Positions 54,902 to 63,769 are shown, numbered from the stretch's first letter. The stretch is 64,000 bases of DNA from Bradyrhizobium diazoefficiens (GCF_018129965.1 NZ_JAFCKW010000028.1:1-64000), one strand, 5' to 3'. Notes: generated from the letters alone by a model not told the origin. Made by a program: numbers and translations.

Positions 54902-55768
54902 TTACCGTTTCCACACCATATCCTTCGCCGCGATCAGGCCGCCGCCGGCGATCAGGATCGCGGCGATGGCGATATTGGCGCTGGCCTTGGCAAAACCCGC
55001 GGCGATGAGGAAGCCGGTCGACAGCAGCGGCGTCACATAGGAGGCGGCGCCGAGAACGCGGATATCACCGCGCTTCATGCCGATGTCCCAGGCGTAGAAG
55101 GCGGCGCCGACGGGGCCAATGCCGAGCGCGACCACCGCGAGCCATTGCAAGGACGTCTCCGGCCACACCGTGGTTTCGAGCAAGCCATGCATCAGCGTCG
55201 CAAGCGCCGCGGTGACGAGGCAAAAGCCTGCGACCGCATCGGTTGGCACCGCCTTCAATCGCCGCGACAGCACCGAATAGATCGCCCAGACGAAGGCGGC
55301 GATGAAGGCCGCGATCAACCCCGGCACCGTTCCCGGCGCGAAGCCGCTGGTGTTGCCGGCGAACAGCAGCACGGTGCCGACGAGGCCGAGTACGGCGCCG
55401 ATAATGTGATGCGCGGCAAGACGTTCGCCCGGCAGGAACGACGAGAACAGCACGATCAACAGCGGCCAGAGATAGTTGAGCAGACCGGCTTCGGCCGGCG
55501 GCGCGAACCGCAGCGCGAGGAAATACAGCGCGTGATAGCCGAACAGGCCGCCGACGCCGACTGCCCAGACGACGAGCGGTTGACGCAGGCTGTTCGCCGC
55601 TTCGCCGCGACCGATCCAGGTGAGGAGGCCGACGAGACCGCCGATCGCGAAGGTCATCGCGGCGAGTTGGAACGCGGGGATCTTTCCGGTCGCCACCGTC
55701 ATCACCGACAGCAACGACCACATCAGGATGACGGTCAATCCGATCAGCGTCGCGGTGCGGGGAGTCAT
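54902..55768 (-). CDS. DMT-family exporter (YddG-like)
   Basis: This 288-residue membrane protein has about ten helices. ILMWSLLSVMTV opens the first EamA repeat, and GLFGYHALYFLALRFAPPAEAGLLNYLWPLLIVLFS is close to the YddG aromatic amino acid exporter signature. VPTDAVAGFCLVTAAL and GDIRVLGAASYVTPLLST lie in the second half. Export of aromatic amino acids or methyl viologen is known for YddG, and the substrate here is inferred. The ATG at 55768 starts MTPRTATLIG. Confidence 0.88.
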   Translation of the reverse strand: MTPRTATLIGLTVILMWSLLSVMTVATGKIPAFQLAAMTFAIGGLVGLLTWIGRGEAANSLRQPLVVWAVGVGGLFGYHALYFLALRFAPPAEAGLLNYLWPLLIVLFSSFLPGERLAAHHIIGAVLGLVGTVLLFAGNTSGFAPGTVPGLIAAFIAAFVWAIYSVLSRRLKAVPTDAVAGFCLVTAALATLMHGLLETTVWPETSLQWLAVVALGIGPVGAAFYAWDIGMKRGDIRVLGAASYVTPLLSTGFLIAAGFAKASANIAIAAILIAGGGLIAAKDMVWKR

Positions 55769-55781
55769 CAGCTACTACTTC

Positions 55782-55873
55782 CGTCATGGCCGGGCTTGTC
55801 CTGGCCATCCACGCTGCTCCGTGGCTCGGCTGTTGTAAGGCCGTGGATGCCCGGGACAAGCCCGGGCATGACG
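55782..55873. repeat. Intergenic repeat, CGTCATGGCCGGGC family
   Basis: CGTCATGGCCGGGCTTGTCC and the inverted GGACAAGCCCGGGCATGACG frame a variable centre. It lies just upstream of the DMT exporter start and downstream of phbB, so it may affect both transcripts. Confidence 0.8.
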
Positions 55874-55910
55874 AGAAGTTGGCTTTAGAGCCGCGCGTGA
55901 TGCGATCGCA

Positions 55911-56636
55911 TCACACCATGTACTGACCGCCGTTGACGCTCAGCGTCGAGCCGGTGATGGCGCCGGCCTCGTCGGCGGCGAGGAACACCACCGCGCGCGC
56001 GATTTCCTCGGGCTCGCCGAGACGGCCGATCGGGATCAGCGGCAGGATGGCCTTTTCCAGCACGTCCTTCGGCACCGCCTGCACCATCTCGGTGTTGATA
56101 TAGCCCGGGCAGATCGCGTTCACGGTGACGCCGGCCTTGGCGTTTTCCAATGCCAGCGCCTTGGTGAAGCCGATCTCGCCGGCCTTGGCGGCCGAGTAGT
56201 TCACCTGGCCGAACTGGCCCTTCTGTCCGTTGATCGAGGAGATGTTGATGATGCGGCCGAACTTGCGTCCCCGCATGCCTTCGATGACCTGGCGCGACAT
56301 GTTGAACAGCGAGCCGAGATTGGTGCCGATCACGGCGTTCCACTGCTCGGGACTCATCTTGTGGAAGGCGCCGTCCTTGGTGATGCCGGCGTTGTTGACG
56401 AGCACGTCGACCGGACCGACCTCGGCCTCGACCTTCTTCACGCCCTCGACGCAGGCATCGAAACTGCTGACGTCCCATTTGTAGACGGCAATGCCGGTCT
56501 CGGCCTTGAACTTCTCCGCCGCCGCATCGTTGCCGGCATAGCTCGCCGCGACCTTGTAGCCGGACGCCTTCAACGCCCTGCTGATCGCAGCTCCGATGCC
56601 CCGCGTACCACCCGTCACCAATGCAACACGTGCCAT
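55911..56636 (-). CDS. phbB: Acetoacetyl-CoA reductase
   Basis: PhbB reduces acetoacetyl-CoA to (R)-3-hydroxybutyryl-CoA with NADPH, the monomer of polyhydroxybutyrate. The 241-residue SDR has the TGGTRGIG dinucleotide site (8-15), NNAG (81-84), Ser134 and the YSAAKAG catalytic pair (Tyr147, Lys151), ending NGGQYMV, typical of PhbB. It follows phbA, separated by 228 bases that include a hairpin terminator. Confidence 0.96.
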   Translation of the reverse strand: MARVALVTGGTRGIGAAISRALKASGYKVAASYAGNDAAAEKFKAETGIAVYKWDVSSFDACVEGVKKVEAEVGPVDVLVNNAGITKDGAFHKMSPEQWNAVIGTNLGSLFNMSRQVIEGMRGRKFGRIINISSINGQKGQFGQVNYSAAKAGEIGFTKALALENAKAGVTVNAICPGYINTEMVQAVPKDVLEKAILPLIPIGRLGEPEEIARAVVFLAADEAGAITGSTLSVNGGQYMV

Positions 56637-56728
56637 TTCGCATTCCTTCCCTTGGACTCGTCGGACGTTTCTGAGTGTCGTTTTTAGCTGCGGATTATGG
56701 GGGACGTTTGACGGACATCAAGAACAAA

Positions 56729-56751
56729 ACGCCCGGCATCGAGCCGGGCGT
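56729..56751 (-). terminator. Hairpin terminator between phbA and phbB
   Basis: On the minus strand ACGCCCGGC-N5-GCCGGGCGT is followed by TTTTGTTCTTG. This is a 9-bp perfect stem with a T-rich tail, read before phbB. On the plus strand it is also followed by a T-rich run, so it may be bidirectional. Confidence 0.8.
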
Positions 56752-56864
56752 TTCTCTTTAGTCGAGGCTGGCACGGTTGCGAAGAATATTTGATTTGCAA
56801 CCGCCGCCTTTTTAATCGCGTGCGACGCACGCACTGCTGTGTGCAGCGCACGCGTCAATGTTGT

Positions 56865-58043
56865 TCAGTCGCGCGCCAGACACATGGCGATACCCATGCC
56901 GCCGCCGATGCACAGCGTAGCGAGGCCCTTCTTGGCATCGCGCTTCTGCATCTCGTGCAGCAAGGTCACCAGCACGCGCGCACCGGAGGCGCCGACCGGA
57001 TGGCCGATCGCGATCGCGCCGCCGTTGACATTGACCTTGGCGGTGTCCCAGCCGAGATCCTTGTTGACGGCGCAGGCCTGTGCCGCGAAGGCCTCGTTGG
57101 CCTCGATCAGGTCGAGATCGCCGACGTTCCAGCCGGCCTTCTTCAGCGCGGCGCGCGAGGCCGGGATCGGGCCCGATCCCATGATCTTCGGATCGACGCC
57201 GGCCTGTGCCCACGACACGATTCGCGCGAGCGGCTTCTTGCCTTCCTTGGCGGCCTGTTTGGCGGTCATCAGCACCACGGCGGCGGCACCGTCATTGATG
57301 CCCGAGGCCGAGCCGGCCGTGACGGTGCCTTCCTTTTCGAAGGCGGGCTTCAGCTTCGCCATCGCCTCGAGCGTGGCGCCATGGCGCGGATATTCATCGG
57401 CGCTGACGACGATGTCGCCCTTGCGGGTCTTGATGGTGACGGGGACGATCTCGTCGTTGAACTTGCCGGCTTTCTGCGCGGCCTCGGCCTTCTGCTGTGA
57501 GGCGACTGCGAACTCGTCCTGCTGGGCGCGGGTGATCTGCCATTGCCGGGCGACGTTCTCGGCGGTGTTGCCCATGTGATAGCCGTTGAAGGCATCCCAC
57601 AGCCCGTCCTTGATCATGGTGTCGACGAACTCGACCGCGCCCATCTTGACGCCGCCGCGCAGATACTGGGCGTGCGGGGCCATGCTCATGGATTCCTGGC
57701 CGCCGGCCACCACGATCTCGGAATCGCCGTTGAGCAGCGCCTGGTAGCCGAGCGCGACCGTGCGCAGGCCGGAGCCGCAAAGCTGGTTGACGCCCCAGGC
57801 CGGGCTCTCCACCGGAATGCCGGCGCCGATCGAGGCCTGTCGCGCCGGGTTCTGGCCTTGAGCGGCGGTCAGGATCTGGCCCATGATGACTTCCGAGACC
57901 CGGCCGGGCTCGATGCCGCCACGCTCCAGCGCGGCCTTGATGGCGATGGCGCCGAGATCGTGGGCGGGAAGGGTCGCGAACGCTCCGTTGAAGCTTCCGA
58001 CCGGGGTGCGGGCGGCGCTGACGATGACGACATCGTCTGACAT
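56865..58043 (-). CDS. phbA: Acetyl-CoA C-acetyltransferase (beta-ketothiolase)
   Basis: PhbA condenses two acetyl-CoA to acetoacetyl-CoA. The 392-residue thiolase has the acylated Cys89 in GVNQLCGSGLRTVALG, NEAFAAQ, the GGAIAIGHPVGASGARV histidine motif and the CIGGGMGIAMCLAR terminal cysteine motif. I use the ATG at 58043 (MSDDVVIVSAARTPVG): an AGGAG lies 6 bases ahead, whereas the ATG at 58049 would abut it. It heads the phb genes and is divergent from phaR. Confidence 0.97.
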   Translation of the reverse strand: MSDDVVIVSAARTPVGSFNGAFATLPAHDLGAIAIKAALERGGIEPGRVSEVIMGQILTAAQGQNPARQASIGAGIPVESPAWGVNQLCGSGLRTVALGYQALLNGDSEIVVAGGQESMSMAPHAQYLRGGVKMGAVEFVDTMIKDGLWDAFNGYHMGNTAENVARQWQITRAQQDEFAVASQQKAEAAQKAGKFNDEIVPVTIKTRKGDIVVSADEYPRHGATLEAMAKLKPAFEKEGTVTAGSASGINDGAAAVVLMTAKQAAKEGKKPLARIVSWAQAGVDPKIMGSGPIPASRAALKKAGWNVGDLDLIEANEAFAAQACAVNKDLGWDTAKVNVNGGAIAIGHPVGASGARVLVTLLHEMQKRDAKKGLATLCIGGGMGIAMCLARD

Positions 58044-58346
58044 GGGCATCTCCTGAGGTTGAATGGGGTAGACGGGGCTGGGGAAACGGCTCGCCAGTCT
58101 CGGACGGCATCCTGTTAACGTCGTTGCGGCATGTCAATTGGCGGGTGACCGAATTCATGCCGCAGCGCATTCAAAATAGCGTTCTTGGCGATTTCGCAAG
58201 CACGTTTTTGCTGTGCAATTAACCGTGGCGCACAAAACGGTAGCGTGAGCCCTTTGAAAATGCTTATTTTGTTGCGTTGCGTACTCTTCCCGCCCTGCGG
58301 CATTGCCCTGCAGGTTCCCGTTCTCCGCGTTTGCAAGTGAGAGCCC
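58044..58346. other. Divergent intergenic region, phbA / phaR
   Basis: This 303-bp interval includes an AT-richer centre around 58200-58275, probably holding both promoters. Near phaR, CTGCGGCATTGCCCTGCAG at 58295-58313 carries two TGC/GCA-type half-sites. PhaR proteins are known to bind TGC-rich sequences, so this is a candidate operator, unproven. Confidence 0.45.
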
Positions 58347-58946
58347 ATGGCGAAATCAGACCAACCCACCACGATCAAGAAATACGCGAACCGCCGGCTC
58401 TATAACACCGGAACGAGCACCTATGTGACGCTGGAAGATCTCGCCACCATGGTCAAGGACGGCGAGGATTTTCTGGTCTACGACGCCAAGACCGGCGACG
58501 ACATCACCCGCTCCGTGCTCGCCCAGATCATCTTCGAGCAGGAGAACAAGGCCGGGCAGAACCTGCTGCCCACGACTTTCCTGCGCCAGCTGATCCGCTT
58601 CTACGGCGACAGCATGCAGATGGTAGTGCCGAAATATCTGGAGCAGGCCATCGCGTCGCTCACCCAGGAGCAGGAAAAGTTCCGCAAGCAGATCGCCACC
58701 TCGCTGTCCGGAACGCCGTTTGCGCCGCTCGAAGAACAGGTCCGCCGCAACATGGAGCTGTTCCAGCAGACCTTCTCGATGTTCAAGCCGTTCGTCCCGA
58801 CCGCGGGCCGTCCGGCTACTGCGACCACCGAGCCCGAGCCCGACGCTGGCGCTGAGCCGGCCAAGGACACCAACATCGACGATCTGCGTCAGCAGATGAA
58901 GGACATGCAGGAACGCCTCGAGAAGATGTCGAAGAAGGACGAGTAG
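58347..58946 (+). CDS. phaR: Polyhydroxyalkanoate synthesis repressor
   Basis: The 199-residue protein has the PHB/PHA accumulation regulator DNA-binding domain, with TTIKKYANRRLYNTGTSTYVTLEDLATMV (residues 8-36), then a PHB-associated domain with DITRSVLAQIIFEQENK and LPTTFLRQLIRFYGDSMQ (about 50-95). The tail is acidic and alanine-rich with a coiled-coil C-terminus (IDDLRQQMKDMQERLEKM). PhaR represses phasin and PHB genes and is released by binding PHB granules. It is divergent from phbA, consistent with direct control. Confidence 0.95.
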   Translation: MAKSDQPTTIKKYANRRLYNTGTSTYVTLEDLATMVKDGEDFLVYDAKTGDDITRSVLAQIIFEQENKAGQNLLPTTFLRQLIRFYGDSMQMVVPKYLEQAIASLTQEQEKFRKQIATSLSGTPFAPLEEQVRRNMELFQQTFSMFKPFVPTAGRPATATTEPEPDAGAEPAKDTNIDDLRQQMKDMQERLEKMSKKDE

Positions 58947-59003
58947 GTCCTTCCATCAAGCCGCGGGCGCGCCCTCGGCTCTCCTGCCCGACGATCACCA
59001 CCA

Positions 59004-59110
59004 TCATTGCGAGCGTAGCGACTTGTCCGCCGAAGCTTTGGCGAAGGCGGACGCAATCCAGAATCCCTCAGCAGAGGTCGGCTGGATTTTTTCGCTGCGC
59101 TGGCAATGAC
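59004..59110. repeat. Intergenic repeat, CATTGCGAGCG...CTGGCAATGACGG
   Basis: The ends ATCATTGCGAGCGTAGCGAC and CGCTGCGCTGGCAATGACGG are roughly inverted and enclose GGCGGACGCAATCCAGAATC. It lies between phaR and the convergent aminotransferase. It is the only copy of this type that I see in the window, though such elements are common in the genus. Confidence 0.6.
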
Positions 59111-59126
59111 GGAGAAATCGAGGCGT

Positions 59127-60014
59127 CTACGCCGCCAGCTTCACCGCATGCGCAAACTCCCAATAGAGCTTGCGCGCCCTGGTGTAGAACGGACCCGGCT
59201 TCAGCTCGCGGTCATCGATGCGGATCACCGGTGCGACCTTGGCAAAGTTTCCGGTCGAGAAAATCTCGTCGGCGGCGACGAAGTCCGCATAGCGCAGCGA
59301 CGTCTCCACCACGGTGACGCCATCGCCGCGCAGCAGGCTGATGACGCGCTGGCGCGTGATGCCGTTGAGGAAGGTACCGTTCGCCACGGGTGTGAAGACC
59401 ACGTCGTCCTTCGCCATGAACACGTTTGAATTGCCGAACTCCGCGACATTGCCGAGCATGTCCAGCATCGGCGCATTGTTGAAGCCGCGCGAGGCCGCTT
59501 CGGCCAGCGCGCGCGAATTATTCGGATAGAGGCAGGCCGCCTTGGCTTCGACCGGCGCGCATTCGGCGGTAGGCCTGCGGAACGGCGACAGCGTGATGGC
59601 GTTGCCGACCGGCTTCGGCATCGGCGCCTCGTAGATGCAAAGGCACCAATTGGTCGTCTCCGGATCAAACAGCACCCCGCCGCCCGCCCCGTTCTGCGCC
59701 CAGTACATCGGACGGACATAGAGCTCGGCATTCGCCGCAAAGCGCGCGATGCCTTCGTTCGCGAGCGTCAGCCAGGTGCCGGCATCGACCACCGGCTTCA
59801 GGCCGAAATTGATCGCCGATTGATTGGCGCGGGCAACGTGACGGTCGAGATCGGGCGCGACACCTTCGAATGCGCGCGCACCGTCGAACACGACCGAGCC
59901 GAGCCAGGCCGCATGCGTGCGCGGCCCCATGATCGGCACGTTGCCGTCGTGCCATTTCCCCTCGAAGAAGGTCCAGCTCGGCGAATATGCGATGGGTTTT
60001 GCGATGTTGGCCAT
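59127..60014 (-). CDS. ilvE: Branched-chain amino acid aminotransferase
   Basis: The 295-residue PLP enzyme of fold class IV has FFEGKWHDGNVPIMGPRTHA near the start, the catalytic Lys158 in EAKAACLYPNNSRAL and the phosphate-binding EFGNSNVFM and GITRQRVISL segments. It transfers amino groups to make Leu, Ile and Val. An AAGGGG lies 9 bases before the ATG at 60014, so I use this start rather than the ATG 9 bases upstream. Class IV relatives also include D-amino-acid and aminodeoxychorismate enzymes, but the match is to the BCAT group. Confidence 0.9.
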   Translation of the reverse strand: MANIAKPIAYSPSWTFFEGKWHDGNVPIMGPRTHAAWLGSVVFDGARAFEGVAPDLDRHVARANQSAINFGLKPVVDAGTWLTLANEGIARFAANAELYVRPMYWAQNGAGGGVLFDPETTNWCLCIYEAPMPKPVGNAITLSPFRRPTAECAPVEAKAACLYPNNSRALAEAASRGFNNAPMLDMLGNVAEFGNSNVFMAKDDVVFTPVANGTFLNGITRQRVISLLRGDGVTVVETSLRYADFVAADEIFSTGNFAKVAPVIRIDDRELKPGPFYTRARKLYWEFAHAVKLAA

Positions 60015-60135
60015 GAGTGACATCCCCTTGGGACACATCCGGGCACTATTGTCCGAATCTCTAAAGGATTTGCTGCAGCGGCTGGGCACTCTCCCTTGTA
60101 GGCATGGCGATCGCATATGGATTTTAGGGGGATCG

Positions 60136-60290
60136 CGGGCTTGCTCCCGCCTCTCCCGCTTGCTTGCGGGAGAGGCCGACGCGCCCGGCGATGCGAAGCA
60201 TCGTCCGCGCACGCGGGGGAGGGAGCTCACTGCCGATGCCGCCACACCGTGGACACCATATGCGATCACCCTGCTCTCCAGGGGAGGATA
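60136..60290. repeat. Intergenic repeat, CTCTCCCGC...GCGGGAGAG family
   Basis: GCCTCTCCCGCTTGCTTGCG-GGAGAGGCCGACGCG, then GGCGATGCGAAGCATCGTCC and a CTCTCCAGGGGAGGA end. It is a longer relative of the element at 51950 and fills most of the 322-bp gap between ilvE and the esterase gene. Confidence 0.7.
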
Positions 60291-60336
60291 AGACTTCGCA
60301 AATCGGCTATCATGCGTGGACCTCACGGAGTCCCGC

Positions 60337-61272
60337 ATGCCGCTCGATCCGCTCGCAAAGCGTTTGTTGACCATGATGGCTGCGGCCGGGCCGGCCGCGC
60401 GGATCCGGCCGAGCGTGGAGGCGCGGCGGCAGTCGCTCGCCAAGCTGATGCAGTTCGTGCGCGCCGATGCCCCGGACGTGACGGCGTCCGACGGCATGCT
60501 GCCCGGCCCCGGCGGCGAGCTGCCCTATCGGCTCTACTCTCCTGCGAGTGCGGGTGATCGAGCACCGGGTTTCGTGTTTTTTCATGGCGGTGGTCTCGTT
60601 GCCGGCAGTATCGCCACGCACGACCGGATCGCCGCGGCACTGGCGCATGCGACTGGCTGCCGCCTCGTCTCGGTCGAGTACCGGCTCGCGCCCGAGCACA
60701 AATTCCCGGCCGCCGCCGACGACGCGATCGCCGCCACCGAATGGGTGGCGCGGCAGGCGTCCTCGCTCGGCATCGATGCCGGGCGTCTGGTGGTGGGCGG
60801 CGATTCCGCCGGCGCCACGCTCGCCGCGATCGTGTGCCAGGAGGCCGCGCAGAGCGCCGGGCTCTCCATCGTCGCGCAATGCCTGATCTGCCCGGTCCTG
60901 GACTTCGCGGAGACTTCGCCCTCGCGCGAGGCGTTCGCCGAGGGCCATCTGATCGATCGCCTCACCATCGAAGCCGACCTTGCCGATTATCTCCCTGACG
61001 GCGTCGATACCGCCGATCCACGCATCTCGCCGCTGCGCGCGACCCGGCTTGCCGGCTTGCCGGCCGCGATCATCCATACCGCCGAATTCGATCCGATGCG
61101 CGATGAAGGCAATGCCTATGCCCGCAAGCTGCTCGCCGCGGGCGTCGCGGTCGAGCACGTCTGCCACGACGGCATGGTGCACAATTTCCACGCCATGGGT
61201 GCGATCCTGCCGCAGGCGCAATTCGTGCTGTCGCAAATCGGCGAGCAGGTCCGGCGCGCGATGGAGATGTGA
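60337..61272 (+). CDS. HSL-type alpha/beta hydrolase (esterase)
   Basis: The 311-residue esterase of the hormone-sensitive-lipase family has the oxyanion-hole HGGG (83-86), the nucleophile motif GDSAG (Ser157), YRLAPEHKFPAA, and a terminal Asp in EFDPMRDEG and His in DGMVHNF, completing the triad. It likely hydrolyses short-chain esters or lactones in the cytosol. The ATG at 60337 is preceded by GGAG at 7 bases; the GTG at 60316 is rejected. Confidence 0.93.
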   Translation: MPLDPLAKRLLTMMAAAGPAARIRPSVEARRQSLAKLMQFVRADAPDVTASDGMLPGPGGELPYRLYSPASAGDRAPGFVFFHGGGLVAGSIATHDRIAAALAHATGCRLVSVEYRLAPEHKFPAAADDAIAATEWVARQASSLGIDAGRLVVGGDSAGATLAAIVCQEAAQSAGLSIVAQCLICPVLDFAETSPSREAFAEGHLIDRLTIEADLADYLPDGVDTADPRISPLRATRLAGLPAAIIHTAEFDPMRDEGNAYARKLLAAGVAVEHVCHDGMVHNFHAMGAILPQAQFVLSQIGEQVRRAMEM

Positions 61273-61281
61273 CAGCGGAAA

Positions 61282-61530
61282 TCAGACCCGCGCGTCGAGC
61301 ACGGCCCGGGCTGCCGCGACATACTCCGGCCAATGCGCATTTGCATAACGCTCGGCCCGCCGCGCGCAATTGATGTCGGGTGCATGCGCGGCGGCGATCG
61401 TGCGCGCGAAACGCTCTTCGGCCACCGTCACGCCGAGCGGTGCGGGCAATGGCACGGCGGCAGCCACGGCGGTCGGGGCAACAGCTAGACCGGCCAGACC
61501 GGTGAGGAGAATGCGGCGCGACGTGTTCAT
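61282..61530 (-). CDS. Small exported hypothetical protein
   Basis: The 82-residue product has a signal peptide with a twin-arginine-like start (TSRRILLTGLAGLAVAP), cleaved probably after AVAAA, and a mature part of about 55 residues with ERFARTIAAAHAPDINCARRAERYANAHW. One cysteine remains. No family is recognised. It is convergent with the esterase gene (9-base gap). Confidence 0.6.
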   Translation of the reverse strand: MNTSRRILLTGLAGLAVAPTAVAAAVPLPAPLGVTVAEERFARTIAAAHAPDINCARRAERYANAHWPEYVAAARAVLDARV

Positions 61531-61724
61531 GGCTGCTGTCCTTCCAATATCCGGCCGGCACTCTGACCGGCGCGTGTGTCAGTGCAATCACGGCAGAGTA
61601 ACGGTGCGCACCCGTGCCGTCCACCGGCCGCGGATAGCGCTTGACCGCACGAGCGATCACGTTCCATCTAGCAATGGCTCCGCCACAGAATCGCCGCGCC
61701 CCGGATTGTCACGTGTCCCACAAC

Positions 61725-62609
61725 ATGCCATTGCACTTTCGGGCTTTACGCGCTGCCGCGATGGGAGGACTTTGTCTGGCCATGTCGGCAGGCGTCGCCT
61801 CTGCCGATGACGAGGCGTCGGCAAAATCGGCACTGCCGAATATCTATCTCGACCTCCGCACCACCTATGCGACGATCCCGGCGGGGACATTCGCGCTCGG
61901 TTTCGGCAATACATCGGTGTCAGCCGCGCTCGAAGCGCTGGCGTCGCGTAGAGGCACGACGCTGCCGGGCGGCTTGCCGGCCGCAAAATCGATTGCCGTC
62001 GACCTGCCGCTGACGGTCGACGTCAGCGAGCGTGTCTCGCTCTATGGCGGCGTGTCCGGCTCGACGACCGACATCGGCAGCGGCTGGTCGACATTCGACG
62101 TCACCAGTTGGAACATCGGCGTCCAGGCCGATCTCTATCAGCAGAACGGCGGCAAGATCCCCACGATCACGCTGCAATCGACCCTGACCCAGTCGGTCCC
62201 CAACGATCAGGGCATGACGAACGCGTTCAACAACATCCTCGAATTCGACTACGCGCTGGACGAGGACGAGACGCGCGGCTGGCTTGCCGGCGTGCAATAT
62301 ACCTATACCGACATCGCCAGCCCGCTCGCCAGAATCAAGCCGAACGCCATCCTCTATGCCGGCGGCTATTACCAATGGCCGAGCAACTGGAAAGTCACCG
62401 GGCGCCTCGGCATGCAGTCGTTCGGCGGCGCGCAGATCGCGGGCCGGACGCTGGCGGAGTCCTTCACCCAGCCGATCCTGCGGCTCGACCTCGACCGCAT
62501 GGACGACAACGACAATCGCCTGTTCGGCATCACCGCGCAGATCGCGTGGATGCCGAAGCCGTCCTGTCAGCTAACGCTGCGCACGCCGCTCTATGCCGTG
62601 CGCAACTAG
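61725..62609 (+). CDS. Exported protein, probable outer-membrane beta-barrel
   Basis: The 294-residue product has a signal peptide ending near GVASADDEA (about residue 27). The mature part alternates hydrophobic and polar residues in strands, such as VSLYGGVSGSTTDIGSG, WNIGVQADLYQQ, EFDYALDEDETRGWLAGVQYTYTDI, ILYAGGYYQWPSNWKVTGRLGMQSFGG and LFGITAQIAWM, as in outer-membrane barrels. No specific family is recognised. I use the ATG at 61725 because it begins the signal peptide, but 61674 and 61641 are possible. Its stop overlaps the convergent gene's stop at CTAG. Confidence 0.65.
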   Translation: MPLHFRALRAAAMGGLCLAMSAGVASADDEASAKSALPNIYLDLRTTYATIPAGTFALGFGNTSVSAALEALASRRGTTLPGGLPAAKSIAVDLPLTVDVSERVSLYGGVSGSTTDIGSGWSTFDVTSWNIGVQADLYQQNGGKIPTITLQSTLTQSVPNDQGMTNAFNNILEFDYALDEDETRGWLAGVQYTYTDIASPLARIKPNAILYAGGYYQWPSNWKVTGRLGMQSFGGAQIAGRTLAESFTQPILRLDLDRMDDNDNRLFGITAQIAWMPKPSCQLTLRTPLYAVRN

Positions 62610-63166
62610 TCCGGCACCGGCACGTCGAAGGTGTTGAGCGTGACCGAGACCATGCAATAGACGCCGACGAGATAGGACAGCTCGGCCGCGCCGTGCTCGC
62701 CGAACTCCTTCACTGCGGCCCGATAGGTCAGCTCCGGCAGCACGCCGCCGCTCACCAGCGCGGATGCCATGTCGTAGGCGATCGCTTCCTGCCTGGTGAG
62801 ATCGATCGGCCGCTGCCCCGCAACGATGGTCGCCAGCTTCTCGTCGGACAGGCCGCGCTGCTCGGCCACCAGCACGTGGGCATAGAGCTCGTAGCCGGAG
62901 CGGAAATGCGAGCCGGTGACGAGGATCGCAACCTCGCGCACCGGCGCCGGCAGCAGCGGGTTCGACGCGATCGCCTTGACCAGTTCCCACACCGGCTTGC
63001 CGAAACGCGGCTCGCGGATCCAGGGGTTCCAGGGCCCGAGCAGCGCCCCATCGTCGCGCATGTTCACAAAACCCTTAAAGTGGTCCGTGATGCCGGCTCG
63101 CATGTCGTCATAGAGCGGCTTCTGTTCGGCGCTCAGGTCTTTCGGATCGAGAATCGGAAGGCGCAC
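62606..63166 (-). CDS. Carboxymuconolactone decarboxylase family protein
   Basis: The 186-residue protein has a CMD/AhpD-like helical core: ERSAxQ-type LSAEQKPLYDDMRA at the start, VWELVKAIASNPLLPAPVREVAILVTGSHFRSGYELYAHVLVAEQRGLSDEK, and a C-terminal HGAAELSYLVGVYCMVSVTLNTFD. The CxxC of peroxidase members is absent, so a decarboxylase or unrelated role is more likely. It starts at a GTG (63166) preceded by GAGGAG at 8 bases. It precedes the Lrp-family gene region. Confidence 0.85.
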   Translation of the reverse strand: MRLPILDPKDLSAEQKPLYDDMRAGITDHFKGFVNMRDDGALLGPWNPWIREPRFGKPVWELVKAIASNPLLPAPVREVAILVTGSHFRSGYELYAHVLVAEQRGLSDEKLATIVAGQRPIDLTRQEAIAYDMASALVSGGVLPELTYRAAVKEFGEHGAAELSYLVGVYCMVSVTLNTFDVPVPD

Positions 63167-63284
63167 AGTGGAGTCTCCTCGTTGAGAAGGGACAAGGCTC
63201 GCTTGCGTGCGCACGCATGGCAAGTGAAGTTGCTGTGACGATCGTGCAATTCTGCAACCCGCATGAAGGCGTTCAAGTGACCGC

Positions 63285-63749
63285 TCAGAACTCCAGCGGC
63301 GCGTTGTCGACGACTTCCTTCATGACGAAGAAGGTGCGGGTCTGGCGCACGCCGGGCAGCGCGATCAGCAGTTCGCCGTGGATGCGGTTGAAATCGTCCA
63401 TGTCGCCGACACGGATCTTGAGGAAATAGTCGAAATCGCCGGCGACCAGATGGCAATCGAGCACGACCTTGAGCTTTGCGATGGCCTGCTCGAAGGCCGC
63501 AAAGCTCTCGGGGGTCGAGCGGTCGAGCACAACGCCGACCATCACCAGCGTGCCCTTGGCCACCTTCTTCGGCGCCACCATGGCGCGGACGGCGGCGATG
63601 AAGCCGTCCTCGAACAGGCGCTGGGTACGGCGATGGCAGGTGGCGGGGCTGATGGCGACGGTTTCAGCCAGCTCGGCGTTGCTGAGCCGGCCGTTATTCT
63701 GCAGCAATCTCAACATCTTGAGGTCGATGCGGTCGAGCCGGGTCGACAT
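63285..63749 (-). CDS. acdR: Lrp/AsnC family regulator, probable AcdR
   Basis: The 154-residue protein has an N-terminal winged helix (about 4-60: DRIDLKMLRLLQNNGRLSNA, then SPATCHRRTQRLFEDGFI) and a C-terminal RAM ligand-binding domain with CHLVAGDFDYFLKIRVGDMDDF. Lrp-type regulators of this kind, named AcdR, lie divergent from the ACC deaminase gene in rhizobia and other proteobacteria and activate it in response to its substrate. Here acdS starts 160 bases away in the opposite direction, so the same role is inferred from position. Confidence 0.85.
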   Translation of the reverse strand: MSTRLDRIDLKMLRLLQNNGRLSNAELAETVAISPATCHRRTQRLFEDGFIAAVRAMVAPKKVAKGTLVMVGVVLDRSTPESFAAFEQAIAKLKVVLDCHLVAGDFDYFLKIRVGDMDDFNRIHGELLIALPGVRQTRTFFVMKEVVDNAPLEF

Positions 63750-63769
63750 GAATGAATGTTCCGTAATCG

